From: Tetradesmus obliquus
Taxonomy: Eukaryota; Chlorophyta; Chlorophyceae; Sphaeropleales; Scenedesmaceae
Assembly: GCA_030272155.1 (NCBI GenBank)
Contig: CP126203.1
Span: forward strand, 3,658,001 to 3,722,000
Reading direction: 5' to 3'
DNA: 64,000 nt
A program made the position numbers and the translations under genes. Shown one piece after another: positions 33,495 to 44,706 of the stretch (position 1 is its first letter; every line of letters begins with the position of its first letter). The notes beneath the pieces were generated by a model, which worked only from the letters and a program-made list of their open reading frames with translations, did not search any database and was not told the DNA's origin.

Positions 33495-36400
33495 CAACAC
33501 ACGGCAGTAACTCAGTGCATCTCTTGTCTGTGCAAAGCAGCAATCTTTGCACAGCAGCAGCTGCGCCGCGCCAGCTTCAAGCGCTGCCTGCATCATCTCA
33601 CCTGCAGCAGCATCAGCAGCAGCAGCAGCACCACACAGCAGCAGCAGCAGGAGCAGCATCAGCAGCAGCTGGATGCAGAGCACAAAAACTCAACAGCACA
33701 TCAGTGCTGCCTGCATCATCTCACCCGCAGCAGCGGCAGCAGCAGCAGCAGACAGCACACAGCAGTAACTCAGTGCATCTTTCGTGTGTGCACAGCAGCA
33801 TTCTTTGCACAGCAGCAGCTGCGCCACGCCAGCCTCGAGTGCTGCCTGCATCATCTCACCTGCAGCAGCAGCAGCGCCACAGGAATGCAATTTGAATCCT
33901 GTCTTGTCAGTGCAAACAAAAAGCTGTATCATACTGGTGCCAGGAATTGCGTGCAACATTGCACAGCAACACTGCAAACGCACACCACAGCTCCTGCGGT
34001 CACCCGCAGCTATGTGTCTGCAACTCTTGCGCCAAGCAGAGCACTGGTTTGATGCAAGCGAAGAGCGCCTGTGTCAGGCCACCTTACAGCAGAGCACACA
34101 CCGCCATCGCGATTAGAGAGCAGCCAAACAGCCAAGCTTACTTATGTGGCTGCAGCTGCTGCCGCCCCCGCCCCTGCCACCGCTGGCGCCGCGCCGGCGC
34201 TGCTGCTGCTTGCGCAGGAAGGCTGCCTCACCATCTGCAGCTTCGTGCATGTCCTCGTCGCTGCCTGCTGCTGCTGCTTTGCTGCGTGGCCGCTTCTTTC
34301 CTGTGGGTGGCTTGCCACTTGCTGGAGGCCTGCAGTGCAGCAGAGCATCACGCGTACAATAGCATCAGCATTGTACCACGACTGATTAGCAAGAGGCTTG
34401 CTTTTTTCCTGTGTTGGACGTTTGCCACTGGCTGGAGGCCTGAAAGGCAGTAATCAGAGCAATTTGGTGATATGTGACAATTGTTTTCAATAAGCCAACA
34501 TAATCTTTCCCATAAGCCAGCATTAAAACACTTGTCTGGAAGCCTGCAAGGCAGCAGGCAGGGCAGGGTGTTGGGAAGATAGCAGTGCACTTGTGCAGCG
34601 TCGTGGTGCCTTGTGTTGTGCACAGCACAATGGAGCATAAGACCAGACCATGTGTTCACCCTGTTGTGGCTCATAGCATCTAAGATGGCGCCAGGACCCA
34701 CATGTAACTTCCCTCTCGCGTAAGCTGACTCACATGTGCAACAACATGTGCAGTGCCAGCGCACTATCATATGAAAAGAGTAACACAGCAGCAACAGAGC
34801 ACGCAAGGCTGTCACACATTCACAGCGAAGGCTGTGCTTGCTGGGGAAAATAATTTTCACATCTAATCACCTACTGACGCACCTGCTGCGTTTGCTGCTG
34901 CCAGCCTTGCTGCTGCTGCCGCTCTTAGAAGCACGCCCAGCTCCTGCTACTGCTGCTGTTCCTGTGCCTGCCTGCCGCACTGCCAAGTTGGCACTGCCGT
35001 TTTCAAAAGCAGCTGCGCTGCTGCACATTCCAGCAGGGTGTGACAAGCCCCGTGCCAGCCAACCCTGCTGCTGCTGCTGCTGCTGCTGATAAGTGAGCAG
35101 CGGAGCCAAGCAGGGGTGCTGCTGCACCGCCCTGCACAGGACCTGCTGCAGCTGCTGGTGCAGCGCACAAAGCAATAGCTGCTTCTGCTGCGTGGACAGC
35201 TGTTGCGCGTCACACTCTGCAGCAGCGGCGGCAAGCAGCAGAAGCAGCGATGGTAGTCATACAGCCTGATGCCAATGGCAGCACGCAATGCAGGGGCTGT
35301 GTGCAGATACTGTATATGCAGATACTGTACACTGCTTACTGATCCATGCAGTGACTGACTGACTGACCAAATCATAGTGATAGTAGGGAGCACTCCCTTG
35401 GCGACACTTAGAAGCATGTCAGCACTTACACAACGGACTGATAGGTGAGAAACGTATCGAATTGTTGCTGTCATGTGTTTGCACCCAGGCCCGCTGCTCA
35501 CCTAGTATGTTGATGTCTGGCGGCAGCGGCTCTGCTGCTGCTGCTGCAGCAAAGGGAGCTGCTCGTGCTGCCGCTAGCTCCTCGAGTGCTGCCTCCGCCT
35601 CCTGCTGCTGCTGTTCTGATAACCCATACCTGGATGCACAAGGGTACAGCAGGCACAGCAGCAGTGGCAGAAGAGTCAAGCCATGCAGCAGCACAGCAGT
35701 CTGTACATGGTTAGCAGCAGCTTGCTGTTCAATACAGTAGCAGCGCATCTGATGCACACATTTGGCACTTGAGATGCACAAGTAAGATGCACAGCTAGGT
35801 GGCTTGCCCTGCGCACTCTAGTTGCGCATGCTGACTAAAGCGCCCTCTGCCGTGCTGTTTCCCTCACTTTTCCTGTGCCTCCTGCTGCCACTGCAGCCGC
35901 ATCTCCTTGGTGGGGTTGGCTGCAGCCAGCAGCAGATGAAGGCAGCACAGCCGCAGCCACAGCGGCCGTCAGCCACCACGTTCCAGGTTGCTTTTCCTGG
36001 CAGCAGATGCAGCAGCCGGTACACTGCTGATGGTGCGGCTGTTACATCTGAACAGCTGCGCTGGTCAAACTGCTGCTCCTGTCCATGTGAAGCGTATCGC
36101 TGTACATGCTGATGCTCAGTGGCTGTCGACCATTGCTGCTGCTGCTGCGGTTGCGGCTCGTCAACTCACGTCCTGTCCAAATGACCAGGCCGTTCTTGCG
36201 GTGCGCGTCAAGCTTTGCTTCGTTGTCAGCGCGCACACGGTCCACATCCACGCGCAAGCCAGAGTATGCTGCAGCCATTGGGTGGAAGATGGACAGGCAG
36301 AAGCAGAAGTCAACAGTGACAATCATGGTGAGAGATCAACATCCACGCGCATGCAAGAGTATGCTGCAGCCACAGGTTGAAAGGTGGATGGCCAGAAGCA

Positions 36401-37003
36401 GATGTGGCAATCAACAATGGCACTTGTTGGAGCAGATATGACTTCTGTGCAAGGAAATCCAGCTGAAGAACCATCCTGATAATTAAACCTGCTGCTGTTA
36501 GCTAGTGTGCCAGGGTGCTGACGGACGATTAGCAGATGATTGATGGCTACTGTGACGCCGCGGTCCTACAAGGCTGGTGCACGCATGGCTGCTGCTGCTG
36601 CTGCTGCCAAGCAACAATGATTATAGAAGCTGCAGAGATGCGTCACCTGCTAGCGACTGTTGGCCCAGGAGTCGTTGCGTGCCCCCATTCAGCTGCTGAA
36701 TCATCTTGCCAGGCAGCAAGCCTGTTGCCTGGATCTGCAGCCACTGCCCCACCCCATACTTCATGAGGCACAGCTTGAGTATCAGCGACTCCTCCTTTGA
36801 CCAGCCCGGCGAAGGAGTGAAGTTCCACCTGCCAGATGACATACCCAGGAGGTAGCAGCAGAACATGCGTACTCAGCAGGGGCAGCAGTAGAGCAGGAGC
36901 TCAAGCACTGGCAGTGTCACTTGTGCTGGTTGGGTCAAGCAAACATCACAAGCGTAACTTACAAGGAAGCTGCATCGCCGATTTTGGGGCCTCGTTTGTC
37001 CAT
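33276..37003 (-). CDS. SANT/Myb-like domain plus UBA domain protein
   Basis: Exons 37003-36963, 36828-36647, 36268-36170, 35919-35868, 35629-35502, 35216-34883, 34329-34142 and 33421-33276 join in phase to 389 aa. After MDKRGPKIGDAAS comes a SANT-like helix-turn-helix (WNFTPSPGWSKEESLILKL, MKYGVGQWLQI, LLPGKMIQQLNGG), then VDVDRVRADNEAKLDAHRK, GPNPTKEMRLQWQQEAQEK and a helical ALHQQLQQVLCRAVQQHP part. A basic region (GKKRPRSK, RKQQQRRRGASGG) looks like a nuclear signal. The C-terminus is a UBA domain (VAQLLEMGYSRGKAVDALQE then VEMAVEYLATTC), which binds ubiquitin. This suggests a nuclear, chromatin- or ubiquitin-linked factor; the exact role is unknown. Introns contain echoes of exons 3, 7 and 8. 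Confidence 0.85.
33424..33492 (+). repeat. CAG tract next to the UBA exon acceptor
   Basis: CTG on the sense strand with a few CTA interruptions, ending at the CAG acceptor of the last SANT-UBA exon. Confidence 0.9.
33555..33867 (-). repeat. Three echoes of the UBA exon start
   Basis: Copies at about 33560-33606, 33702-33731 and 33825-33867 encode GEMMQAALEAGAAQLLL or GEMMQAALEAGVAQLLL, against GEMMQAALEAGVAQLLEMG in the exon (33375-33421). Each has its own Cys-Gln/His tail and CAG tract. Confidence 0.88.
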
Positions 37004-37339
37004 GCTGGCTGCCGATCACGGGCACACGAGCAGGGAGGCACGCAGTAGCACGACCGGATGTATAAGCATGGTTGCTCGTCTAGCGTCTCGTGTACAGTAA
37101 TCAAACAACACACATCCGTTTCTTGATTCTTTATCGCGTGGTCTGCTGAAAGGGAATGGCTGGGTTCAATTTTGAAAGTTGTCACTGACACATATTAAAG
37201 AACAACCAGGCGATCGCGTCCTAATTACGTTCCAGATGTTTGAAATGCCGTTTCAGCATTGAGTGCCATTTCCTCGCATCAGGGGTGCCGTTCTTGGCTC
37301 AAAAGTCTGTAACGAGTGCGGTCAGTTGATTCATTGGTC
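37004..37339. promoter_or_regulatory. Short divergent promoter region
   Basis: Only 336 bp separate the start codons of the SANT-UBA gene and the Gln-rich gene. A/T content is higher than in the flanks (for example TTTGAAAGTT, CATATTAAAG near 37190). Confidence 0.4.
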
Positions 37340-37942
37340 ATGTCCACCCTCAGACAAGCTGAACGTCAGTTGCAGCAAGATGCTCCTGATGCTGCTGTTG
37401 CCTTTCAGGTTGTTGCTGATGGCACAGTGTACTACACAGCAGCATCCGTTCCACCTCAGCGGCTACAGCCATGGCGCCGCAAGCCCAGCAGGCGCAGCAG
37501 GAGCAGCAAAAATCCCACCCCCAAGGAGATTGATGCCATGCTGCTCCAGGATGCCAAACAAGTTGTTGCTGATGGCACAGTATTCTACACAGCAGCATCC
37601 GCACCACCCCAGCAGCTACAGCCATGGCGCCGCAAGCCCAGCAGGCGCAGCAGGAGCAGCAAAAGTCCCACCCTCGAGGAGATAGATGCCATGCTGCTCC
37701 AGGATGCCAAGGCTGCAGAGTCTGACTTCCAACACGGGCCTGTCAATTGTCAGGGAGGGTGGCAGTTCCCGGCTGTCGCGCCGCAGTGCAAGCCACGTGG
37801 CATTCATGCCAAGCGGCTGGCCGCTGCCAAGCAAGCGCCAGCACAGCAGCAGCAGAAGCAAAAACAAGGGCAGCAGCAGCAATTACAAGGGCAGCAGCGC
37901 CAGCAGAAGCAGCAGCAGCAGCATCAGCAGCATCAGCAGCAC

Positions 37943-37979
<37 letters not shown>

Positions 37980-38457
37980 GGAGGAAGAGCAGGAAGCGCA
38001 GCAATGCAGATTTGGATTGGGACCTTGCTGAAGCAGATATGCTGCTGCAGGAAGATGCCGAAGTGCTGCGGCGAGCTGCGCACACATGCACAGATGCTGT
38101 GTTCCTGTGGCACGCCTCCTAGACCCAGGAGCCTATCAGTATCCAGCTGTTGTGCATTCGCTGCTGTGCAGCACTTCTGGGCATTGCTGTAGCTGGCAGT
38201 TTGATTCTTCCCAACACTGCTGCTTTGTTTGCTTCGCAGAGCTTGTTACCTTCAAAGGAGGGCGGCAGGTCCCCGACGTCACAGGCGCGCCAACCTGCAA
38301 GCCACGTGGCATCCACGCAAAGCGGCTGGCTGCTGCCAAGCTGGCAGCAGCACAGCCGCCGCCGCCGCCGCAGCAGCAGCAGCAGCAGCAACATGGCTTG
38401 AGGGGGCAACAGGCTGCTGCTGGTGCTGCTGCTACGGCTGCTGAGAGCACTGGCTAG
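37340..38457 (+). CDS. Basic Gln-rich protein with internal duplication
   Basis: Not recognised. From the Met at 37340 the frame stays open to 38122 and contains two nearly identical units of about 50 residues (VVADGTVYYTAASVPP, RKPSRRSRSSKNPTPKEID, AMLLQDAK). A conserved-looking segment CKPRGIHAKRLAAAK, a long Gln/His tract and RRKSRKRSNADLDWDLAEAD follow. A second exon after TTCGCAG (about 38240) starts ELVTFKGGRQVPDV and repeats CKPRGIHAKRLAAAKLAAA before ending TESTG-like and TAG at 38457. The sequence before the first unit (GTTGCCTTTCAG) is itself acceptor-like, so the first unit may be an echo rather than coding. Exon borders are uncertain. The basic character suggests nuclear or RNA/DNA binding, by inference only. 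Confidence 0.5.
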
Positions 38458-39337
38458 TGCGCGAGTGCTGCTGGGCTGTGGCTGTGCATATGACATACTT
38501 TTACATTTGCAGTCATGGCAGACTCATGGGCGGCAACTGCAAGTTGCAGTTGAACTGCAGTGGTTGTTTGTTTTTATGAAACTTCATTTGCCTCAAGTGC
38601 ATGAGACAACGGTCAGTGATTGATGTGGGGTCAGGCTATAGAGAGGGTGACCGTGTAACGTCGCCCAACAGCTGCAGGCATAGGAACTGTTGCTTCAACA
38701 GTGTGAGCGCGGGACACCTCTGGCACTGCAGATTGCCACAGATTCTGCATTTAGCGTGGTATGCACAACACCAAACACCACCAACTGAACACACTAGAAC
38801 ACTGCATACAATTAAAATCCACAAAGGATATGTTGCACTGGGCTGTGCGCCACAATGGTGCATGCCTGTGTGAACCGGGTGCCAGTGTCCCACAAACCCT
38901 ATGCCATGTCATGTGACAACAGACAAGCGTCTGCTGATTGTCAGGTTGCCTACAAGGCACAGTGTAACAGCACCCATGCCTTCATGCTCCTTAAATTATT
39001 CCTGCTGCAGGCTTATGCTCCATTGCCTCTCCTCCTCACCAAGTGCCCCAACTACACATTGATGCATCTGTGCAGCGCCCTCCTAGTCCTGCACAACTCT
39101 TGACATCATCCTGTGCGTTTCAAAACCCTATGATCTGTCAGCGATAACACTGCTGTTCCGTGCTATCCCGCCAGATCTTTGTGTGCTGCTTGAAAGCGGG
39201 TGTTCTCTTCTGCCTGGGCCGGTAGCAGCTACGCAACGGCTGGCGAAGCATCACGGCGATTAAAAAGGCATTGACACATAGTACTTGAGCAGTCAGACGA
39301 GCGTTCGGCCTCTGAAACCTGCTCCTCGCCAGCCAAG
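38458..39337. other. Intergenic, with candidate TGTAA at 38654-38658
   Basis: TGTAA lies about 200 nt past the stop of the Gln-rich gene and may end its transcript. An A/T-rich GATTAAAAAGG at about 39258, 80 nt before the MED6 start, may be a core promoter element. No gene seen. Confidence 0.4.
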
Positions 39338-42300
39338 ATGCAGCAGCAGCAGTTGCTACAGCAGCAGGGCCCTGCAGCTGGCCAGCAGCTGACTCTGGAC
39401 GACTCGCTCATCTACCAGCGATGGAACGACCCGCAGTATCCATACGACCCGCTGGACCGGACCACAGCGCTGCAGTACTTCGAGTTCAGCCCTTTCTATG
39501 ACCCTGACAGCAACAACTTTGCTGCAAGGCAGAGAGGGCTGGACCCTGCCAATGAGCAAGTGCTGCTGTGAGTAGCTCTGCTGAGGATGCTGATGTGTTC
39601 AGTAGCTGTGCTGAGGATGCTGACGCGTATCCTAAATGATGAGCTGGCAGTTGCCTCTGGAGGGCTGTGGTGCAGCTGCAAGTGTGCTTGTGTCTGCATG
39701 GTGTTAGTTGCACCTGGCCTGCCTGCAGCAGCATGGCCAAGACCATGTTGCGCTGAACACCAGCCTTCAGTTTGTATAGCTTGCAGTATGGTGTGTTGCA
39801 GTGCAAGCTTCGCTGCAACAAATCATACTGCAAGTTAGGCACACTGTATCTGAGTAGAAGTCACTGCCATACCCACCTGTGCCTTTCCTGCAAGCCACCA
39901 TGTCCCACTGGCCGATGGTGCATGGGATGCCACTTCAGCCTGCAATCACCATGACATTGACGCCACTTCTCACCTCCTGCACCCCCTGTGCTGCATGCAT
40001 GTGCTGTCCCTGCCTGCTCCTGTCCTTGCAGGCAATTGCCACCAACTTATTCTGAGTTCCAGCTTGCGCAGTGCTGGGAGCTGCACCTCTTCTTGCAGCC
40101 AGCATTTTTCCATGACCCAACCTCTCGCCTCATCACTTAACAAATATATCGCGCTCTGTACCTTCCTGCAGGCAAATGCCGCCAAATAACACCGAGTTCC
40201 AGCTTGCGCAGTGCAAGGAGCCGCATCTCTACCTGCATACATAATCCATTGACCCCACCTCTACCTCACCACTCTTTGACCTTTCCTGCTGCCTCGTTCC
40301 TGCAGGCAAATGCCGCCAAACAACACGGAATTCCAGCTCGCGCAGTGCAAGGAGCCGCATCTCTACGTGGTGCGCAAGCAGCGCCGCACCCCGCCAGCTA
40401 ACAAGGCTGAGGTGATGCAGTACTACTACATCCTGGGGCCGCAGCGATACACCTACCAAGCGCCTAGCCTGCATGCTGTGGTCAACGCGCGGCTGCGGCG
40501 CGCGATGCATCATGTCAGGGAGGGCTTCAATCGCTTCAAGGTGAGTCTGTGGTTGTTGAAGTGTGTGTAGATCATAGGGAATTCTGCTGACGCAGCATTT
40601 GCCCTTCAGAGGGCCCCATCTGCTGCAAGGTGAGCGTGGCGGAGCTGTGCACTTCCCAACAAGGCTGAGGTGATGCAGTACTACTACATCCTGGGGCCGC
40701 AGCGCTACACCTACCAAGCGCCTAGCCTGCACGCGGTTGTGAATGCGCGGCTGCGGCGCGCGATGCACCATGTCAGGGAGGGCTTCATCCGATTCAAGGT
40801 GAGCGTGATTCGCGTGTCAACTTCTTCTTGTGGTACTGCTTATTTAGCATTATGCCTGTGGGAGGGCTTCATCAGCTTTATGGTGCTTGAGCCAGGGCTT
40901 CGTACTCCCTTTTGAGGCCGAGGTGATGCAGTACTACTACATCCTGGGGCCGCAGCGCTACACCTATCAAGCGCCGAGCCTGCACGTGGTGGTGAATGCG
41001 CGGCTGCGGCGTGCGATGCACCACGTGAGGGAGGGCTTCAACCGCTTCAAGGTGAGCTTGAGGTGGCTGCCTTCTGCTTCCCGACCGCTGCTGCTGTTGT
41101 GGTGATGAATTGACCTTGCTCTCTGCCAAAAGTCAGTGTGAGCACCCGCCCTGCGTGATGATGCCGCAACTCGCTGCTGCTGCTGCTGTTGCTGCTGCCA
41201 GGTGGACCTGGCGCCACTGCCCAAGGTGCTGCGTGAGCGTTTGAGGGAGCAAGAGGCGCTGCATTTGCCTCACCTCGATGCCGCTGCTGCTGCTGCTGCT
41301 GCTGCTGCTTTCCAGGTGGACATCGCGCCGCTGCCCAAAGTGCTGCGCGAGCACCTTCGGGAGCAGGAGGCGCTGCAGCAGCGGCAGCTGGAGCGGCTTG
41401 CAGCAATGGACACAGACGAAGATGAAGCGGCAGCAGCAGCAGCAGATGGCGCTGCAAATGGTGTTGCCAATGGCGCTGCTGCAGCAGATAAGGGTGGGGT
41501 CGAGGCAGCAGCGGCGGCTGGGGGTGCTGCTGCTGCTGCTGCCAAGGCTGTGGCTGTGCCTGATGTGCTGAGTGACGCTGAGCAGGAGGCGTGGGTGAAG
41601 ACAGACAACATCATCATGGGCGTGCTGCGCAGGTGGGGCCTGCAGCTACCCAAGATTGTTACTAGTGTTATTGTGGACACCGATTGTTGTCATTGCCACA
41701 GTCATGCGCGTGCAGTGGAAATGACCAGGCGGCATGTGCATGCAGCCCCTGGCGGTGCTGACGGAGAGCGAGACACGGTATGGTGTGCATGTTGACTACG
41801 TTTGGAACGTGGCTGTGCAAGTTGTCTGGCTGTGGCAGCAGCGATGCCGACATGCTTGCACCAGCAAGCTGTGGTGATGAAGTAGCGTTGTAGCTCTGAT
41901 GTGTTGGTGTTTCTGCCATGTTTTAATGTTTGCAGGTACCCCCAGGCCCGGTTGCCCAAGACCAAGGCACAGCTTGAAGAGGAGCAGCAAGCCCAGCGGC
42001 AGCGAGAGGAGGCAGCACAGGCAGCAGCAAAGGCGGCCGCAGACGCAGCAGCGGCAGGCAAAGCAGCCAAGGAAGCAGCGGCAGCAGCAGCAGCGGCAGC
42101 TGCCGCGGTGCCGGTTCAGCCGGCAGCAGATGTAGGCGCGGCGCTGGCAGCAGCGGCAGCAGCGGAACGAACTGCAGAGGCAGCAGCAGGGCGTAGTGGC
42201 AAGGGCAAGCGGCAGCGCTCCCTAGGGTCTGCTGGTGGTGGTGTTGATGCCGCTGCTGCTGCCGCAGCAACAGCAGGTGGCAGCAAGGGGGCCAAGAGGG

Positions 42301-42725
42301 CCCGCGGCCTCACTCCTCCTCCTGCAGCAGCAGCAGCAGCAGGAGGAGGTGCTGCTGGCAGCCAAGGTAGCCTAGGAGCTAGGCCACAGCAGCAGCAGCA
42401 GCAGCTAGAGGCTCAGTACGGCATGGGGGCGCAGCAGCCAGCACAGTACATGGCGCAGCCTGTGCAGCAGCAGCAGCAGTACCCGCCACAGCAGCAGCAG
42501 CAGCAGCAGGTTGAGCAGGCAGGCTACCAGCAGTACCCTCCGCAGCACCCACTGCTGCAGCAGCCGCAGCGCCGGGCAGCAGCAGCGCCTGCTCCCAGTG
42601 CCTCGATGGGCGGCATGAGTGCTTCCCAGGGCGGCACTGCTGCTACAGCTGGCGGCACCAAAATGAAACTGAAACTGAACTTCAAGCTGAAGAAGCAGCT
42701 GCCTGGCGCAGGGCAGCAGCAGTAG
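39338..42725 (+). CDS. MED6: Mediator complex subunit 6
   Basis: Exons 39338-39567, 40306-40540, 41316-41632 and 41936-42725 join in phase to 523 aa. MED6 is a head-module subunit linking Mediator to RNA polymerase II. Seen: SLIYQRWNDPQYPYDPL, TALQYFEFSPFYDPDSNN, FQLAQCKEPHLYVVRKQRR, EVMQYYYILGPQRYTYQAPS, VVNARLRRAMHHVREGF; these match the family's WHD..FYD, RKQ, YYI..YQAP and SRV/AR helices. The C-terminal half is Ala/Gln-rich, longer than in animals or yeast, and ends KMKLKLNFKLKKQ. The piece of exon 2 from KAEVMQYY to the donor occurs twice more downstream, and a shorter exon 3 start occurs at 41202. A small alternative exon (PLAVLTESETR) before 41780 has good splice sites but the wrong incoming phase. 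Confidence 0.92.
40040..40240 (+). repeat. Two echoes of the start of MED6 exon 2
   Basis: Copies at about 40024-40085 and 40168-40230 follow CTTGCAG and CCTGCAG acceptors and match the beginning of exon 2 (MPPNNTEFQLAQCKEPHLY); they are shorter and more changed. Confidence 0.85.
40660..41049 (+). repeat. Two nearly full echoes of the second half of MED6 exon 2
   Basis: 40661-40798 and 40915-41050 repeat 40408-40540 through to a GTGAGC donor. They encode the same 44 or so residues, apart from N-to-I in the first and A-to-V in the second, while differing from the exon by about 8 and 11 synonymous changes. Confidence 0.95.
41202..41315 (+). repeat. Echo of MED6 exon 3 start between two CTG tracts
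   Basis: VDLAPLPKVLRERLREQEAL follows a CTG-rich acceptor; exon 3 proper (VDIAPLPKVLREHLREQEAL) follows a second CTG tract at 41283-41310. Confidence 0.92.
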
Positions 42726-43397
42726 CTGCTAGGCGGTGCTGCTTTCGGAAGAGGGCAGTAGTAGTCTTTCACTACAGCAGCCATGGGGTTTACTTGACAT
42801 GCGTTGCGTGGCTGGTTGCGTGAAATCTGAGCAGAGTGTGCGATGCTGTGTGATGTTTGACTCAATGCACTGACACGTGTTCTGTGCAGGCGTGCAGCCG
42901 ACGCAGCATGACGCTGCCATGTCTGTGACACGTAAGCAGCATTGTTCATATGCCAGCGCTTTCACAGCGCAGTGTGTTGTTGCAGGTGCGCTTGGCATTG
43001 GGGGGTTGCAAGTCAACCAAGTCAGCAGCTACAAGTCCATTGTAGAACAATCGTGTGTTGCCCTGTTGCTGTGCCGCTCTAGAAGCGTGTTGTTGGCGAG
43101 ATGCTAAGCTTCAATAAAACCTGCAGAGTGTCCTGAGTCTGGCTTGTGATTTAGAGCCTCGCTGGCAATGCCCCAGCAGCAGAACCACTGGGGCTCACTA
43201 GCCCCGAGAACCCTCGCCCCCATTTGCTGCTGTACAGCGACAGCAGCTGCAGCGTGCAATATCAGACAGTATTTCACGCCAAAGCAGGTGGTCCCTTCGC
43301 TCAGATCCTGTGGTTGGAGGCAGGCACTTGCTCCGTGCTACCCCGGTTGCAGCAAGCTTGCAAGACCACGGATCTTTTTTTTACTAGTTCGGTTACA

Positions 43398-43610
43398 ATG
43401 ACTATCAACCCCATCATCAAGCGCATCATCGTGGACCCGCACAGTGCAGGGGTGCCCAGCAATTCGCTGAAGCTCGTCAGCCTGCTCACCTTCGCAAGCT
43501 TCGTAGGTGCTGTGATTTACAGCAAGCACGTGGCACCACTAGCCATCGAGGACCGCATCAGGAAGGAGATGTTCAGCACTGCACCAGCAGCACCTTCATC
43601 AGGGCACTGA
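43398..43610 (+). CDS. Small single-pass membrane protein
   Basis: Single-exon frame of 70 aa: MTINPIIKRIIVDPHSAGVP, then NSLKLVSLLTFASFVGAVIY (one membrane segment) and a charged end IEDRIRKEMFSTAPAAPSSGH-like. Size and layout resemble small accessory subunits of mitochondrial membrane complexes, but I do not recognise it. The Met follows a short A/T-rich leader (GTTACAATG). Upstream in-frame Met at 43224 is less likely, since that extension is low-quality sequence. Confidence 0.6.
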   Translation: MTINPIIKRIIVDPHSAGVPSNSLKLVSLLTFASFVGAVIYSKHVAPLAIEDRIRKEMFSTAPAAPSSGH

Positions 43611-44706
43611 TGCTGCTTCCGTGGGGCTTCAACACCGCTTGGAGCACCCCTCGCGTCAGTGAAAGTACCTGATGTAGCTGGTGACAGCAGCACAAGCTGC
43701 AGCAGCAGCTGTAGCCGCAGCGCTGGGCAGCAACAGCAGCAGCTGGCGCAACAGCTGCACAGGACAGGGCAGCAACGCAGAGCAGTGTCCTGCAAGCGCA
43801 GTCAGCATGCTGATGGCATGCATTGAGAAGCTTGCAGCCCTTGAAGGTCTCAGCAGCTCAGATGTTTTGGCTGATGGTGATGCAGCGAGCATGCTGCGGG
43901 GCGTGCAATGCTTATGCGAGCTGGCTCTGGACTGGTTACAGCAGGACTGCCCAGTAGCTGCTGGTGTGGCTGTCGTGTATTAAGCAGGAAGGTGTTTGTC
44001 TTACTGTCTTGCGCGGAACCCAGCTGCTTTTAGAAAGCTGGCAGTATTCTGCTTTCCTGCGAGTGGCTGTGTGATCATACGGAAGCGCTGTGTGGCAGTT
44101 GGCACATCACTTGGATACCTGGCAGCACCACAGCCGCATGGTATGCTGCCAGGGCAGCTTGAGAACACAACAGCTTGGCAGTTGTATGCTGTATGTGGTT
44201 GGCCTCAGCTGCCGTGTTTTGTCAAGCAGCAGCTGTAGCAGCAGCTGCAGCAGCAATGTTGTTGCAAATGCAGTTGTGCTGTGCAAGTGCCGTGGTCCGC
44301 TTGGCAGGTCTTGCATCTGCTTCCAGTGCTGATTATTAAAGCAGGTGTGCTGGCAGCATATTACCACATGGCAGCAGCTGCTGATGCATTAAGCAGTGCT
44401 GCTGGCTTGCCAAAGACAGCAGTGTCTGCACGTATGTCTGCTGCATTGCGTGCAATCTGCCAGTGCAGCAATGTGTGCTGACTCGACGTGGCAGCTGCAC
44501 TCTTTGTGCATCCACAAGTGCATCTTGTGATTAGTGGCAAGTTCTTTGCACATCGGCAATGGCAGCCTCTTCTCAGGTTGATGGCTGTCGTCTGTGTGAC
44601 TGCCAATGACAGCTGCCTGCAGACCAATGTTCTTAGGACAATGGCGTTGCTGTTGCGGTTTTCTTCAACATTGTGCAATGCGGCATTGCCACCTGTGACA
44701 TTGTAA
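43611..44706 (+). other. Probable long 3' UTR or decayed coding sequence
   Basis: Three plus-strand frames look partly protein-like (43681-43983 with SMLMACIEKLAALEGLSSSD; 44281-44481; 44488-44706) but have no shared splice solution or domain. TGTAA at 44702-44706 could end a long transcript of the small membrane-protein gene. Confidence 0.35.
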
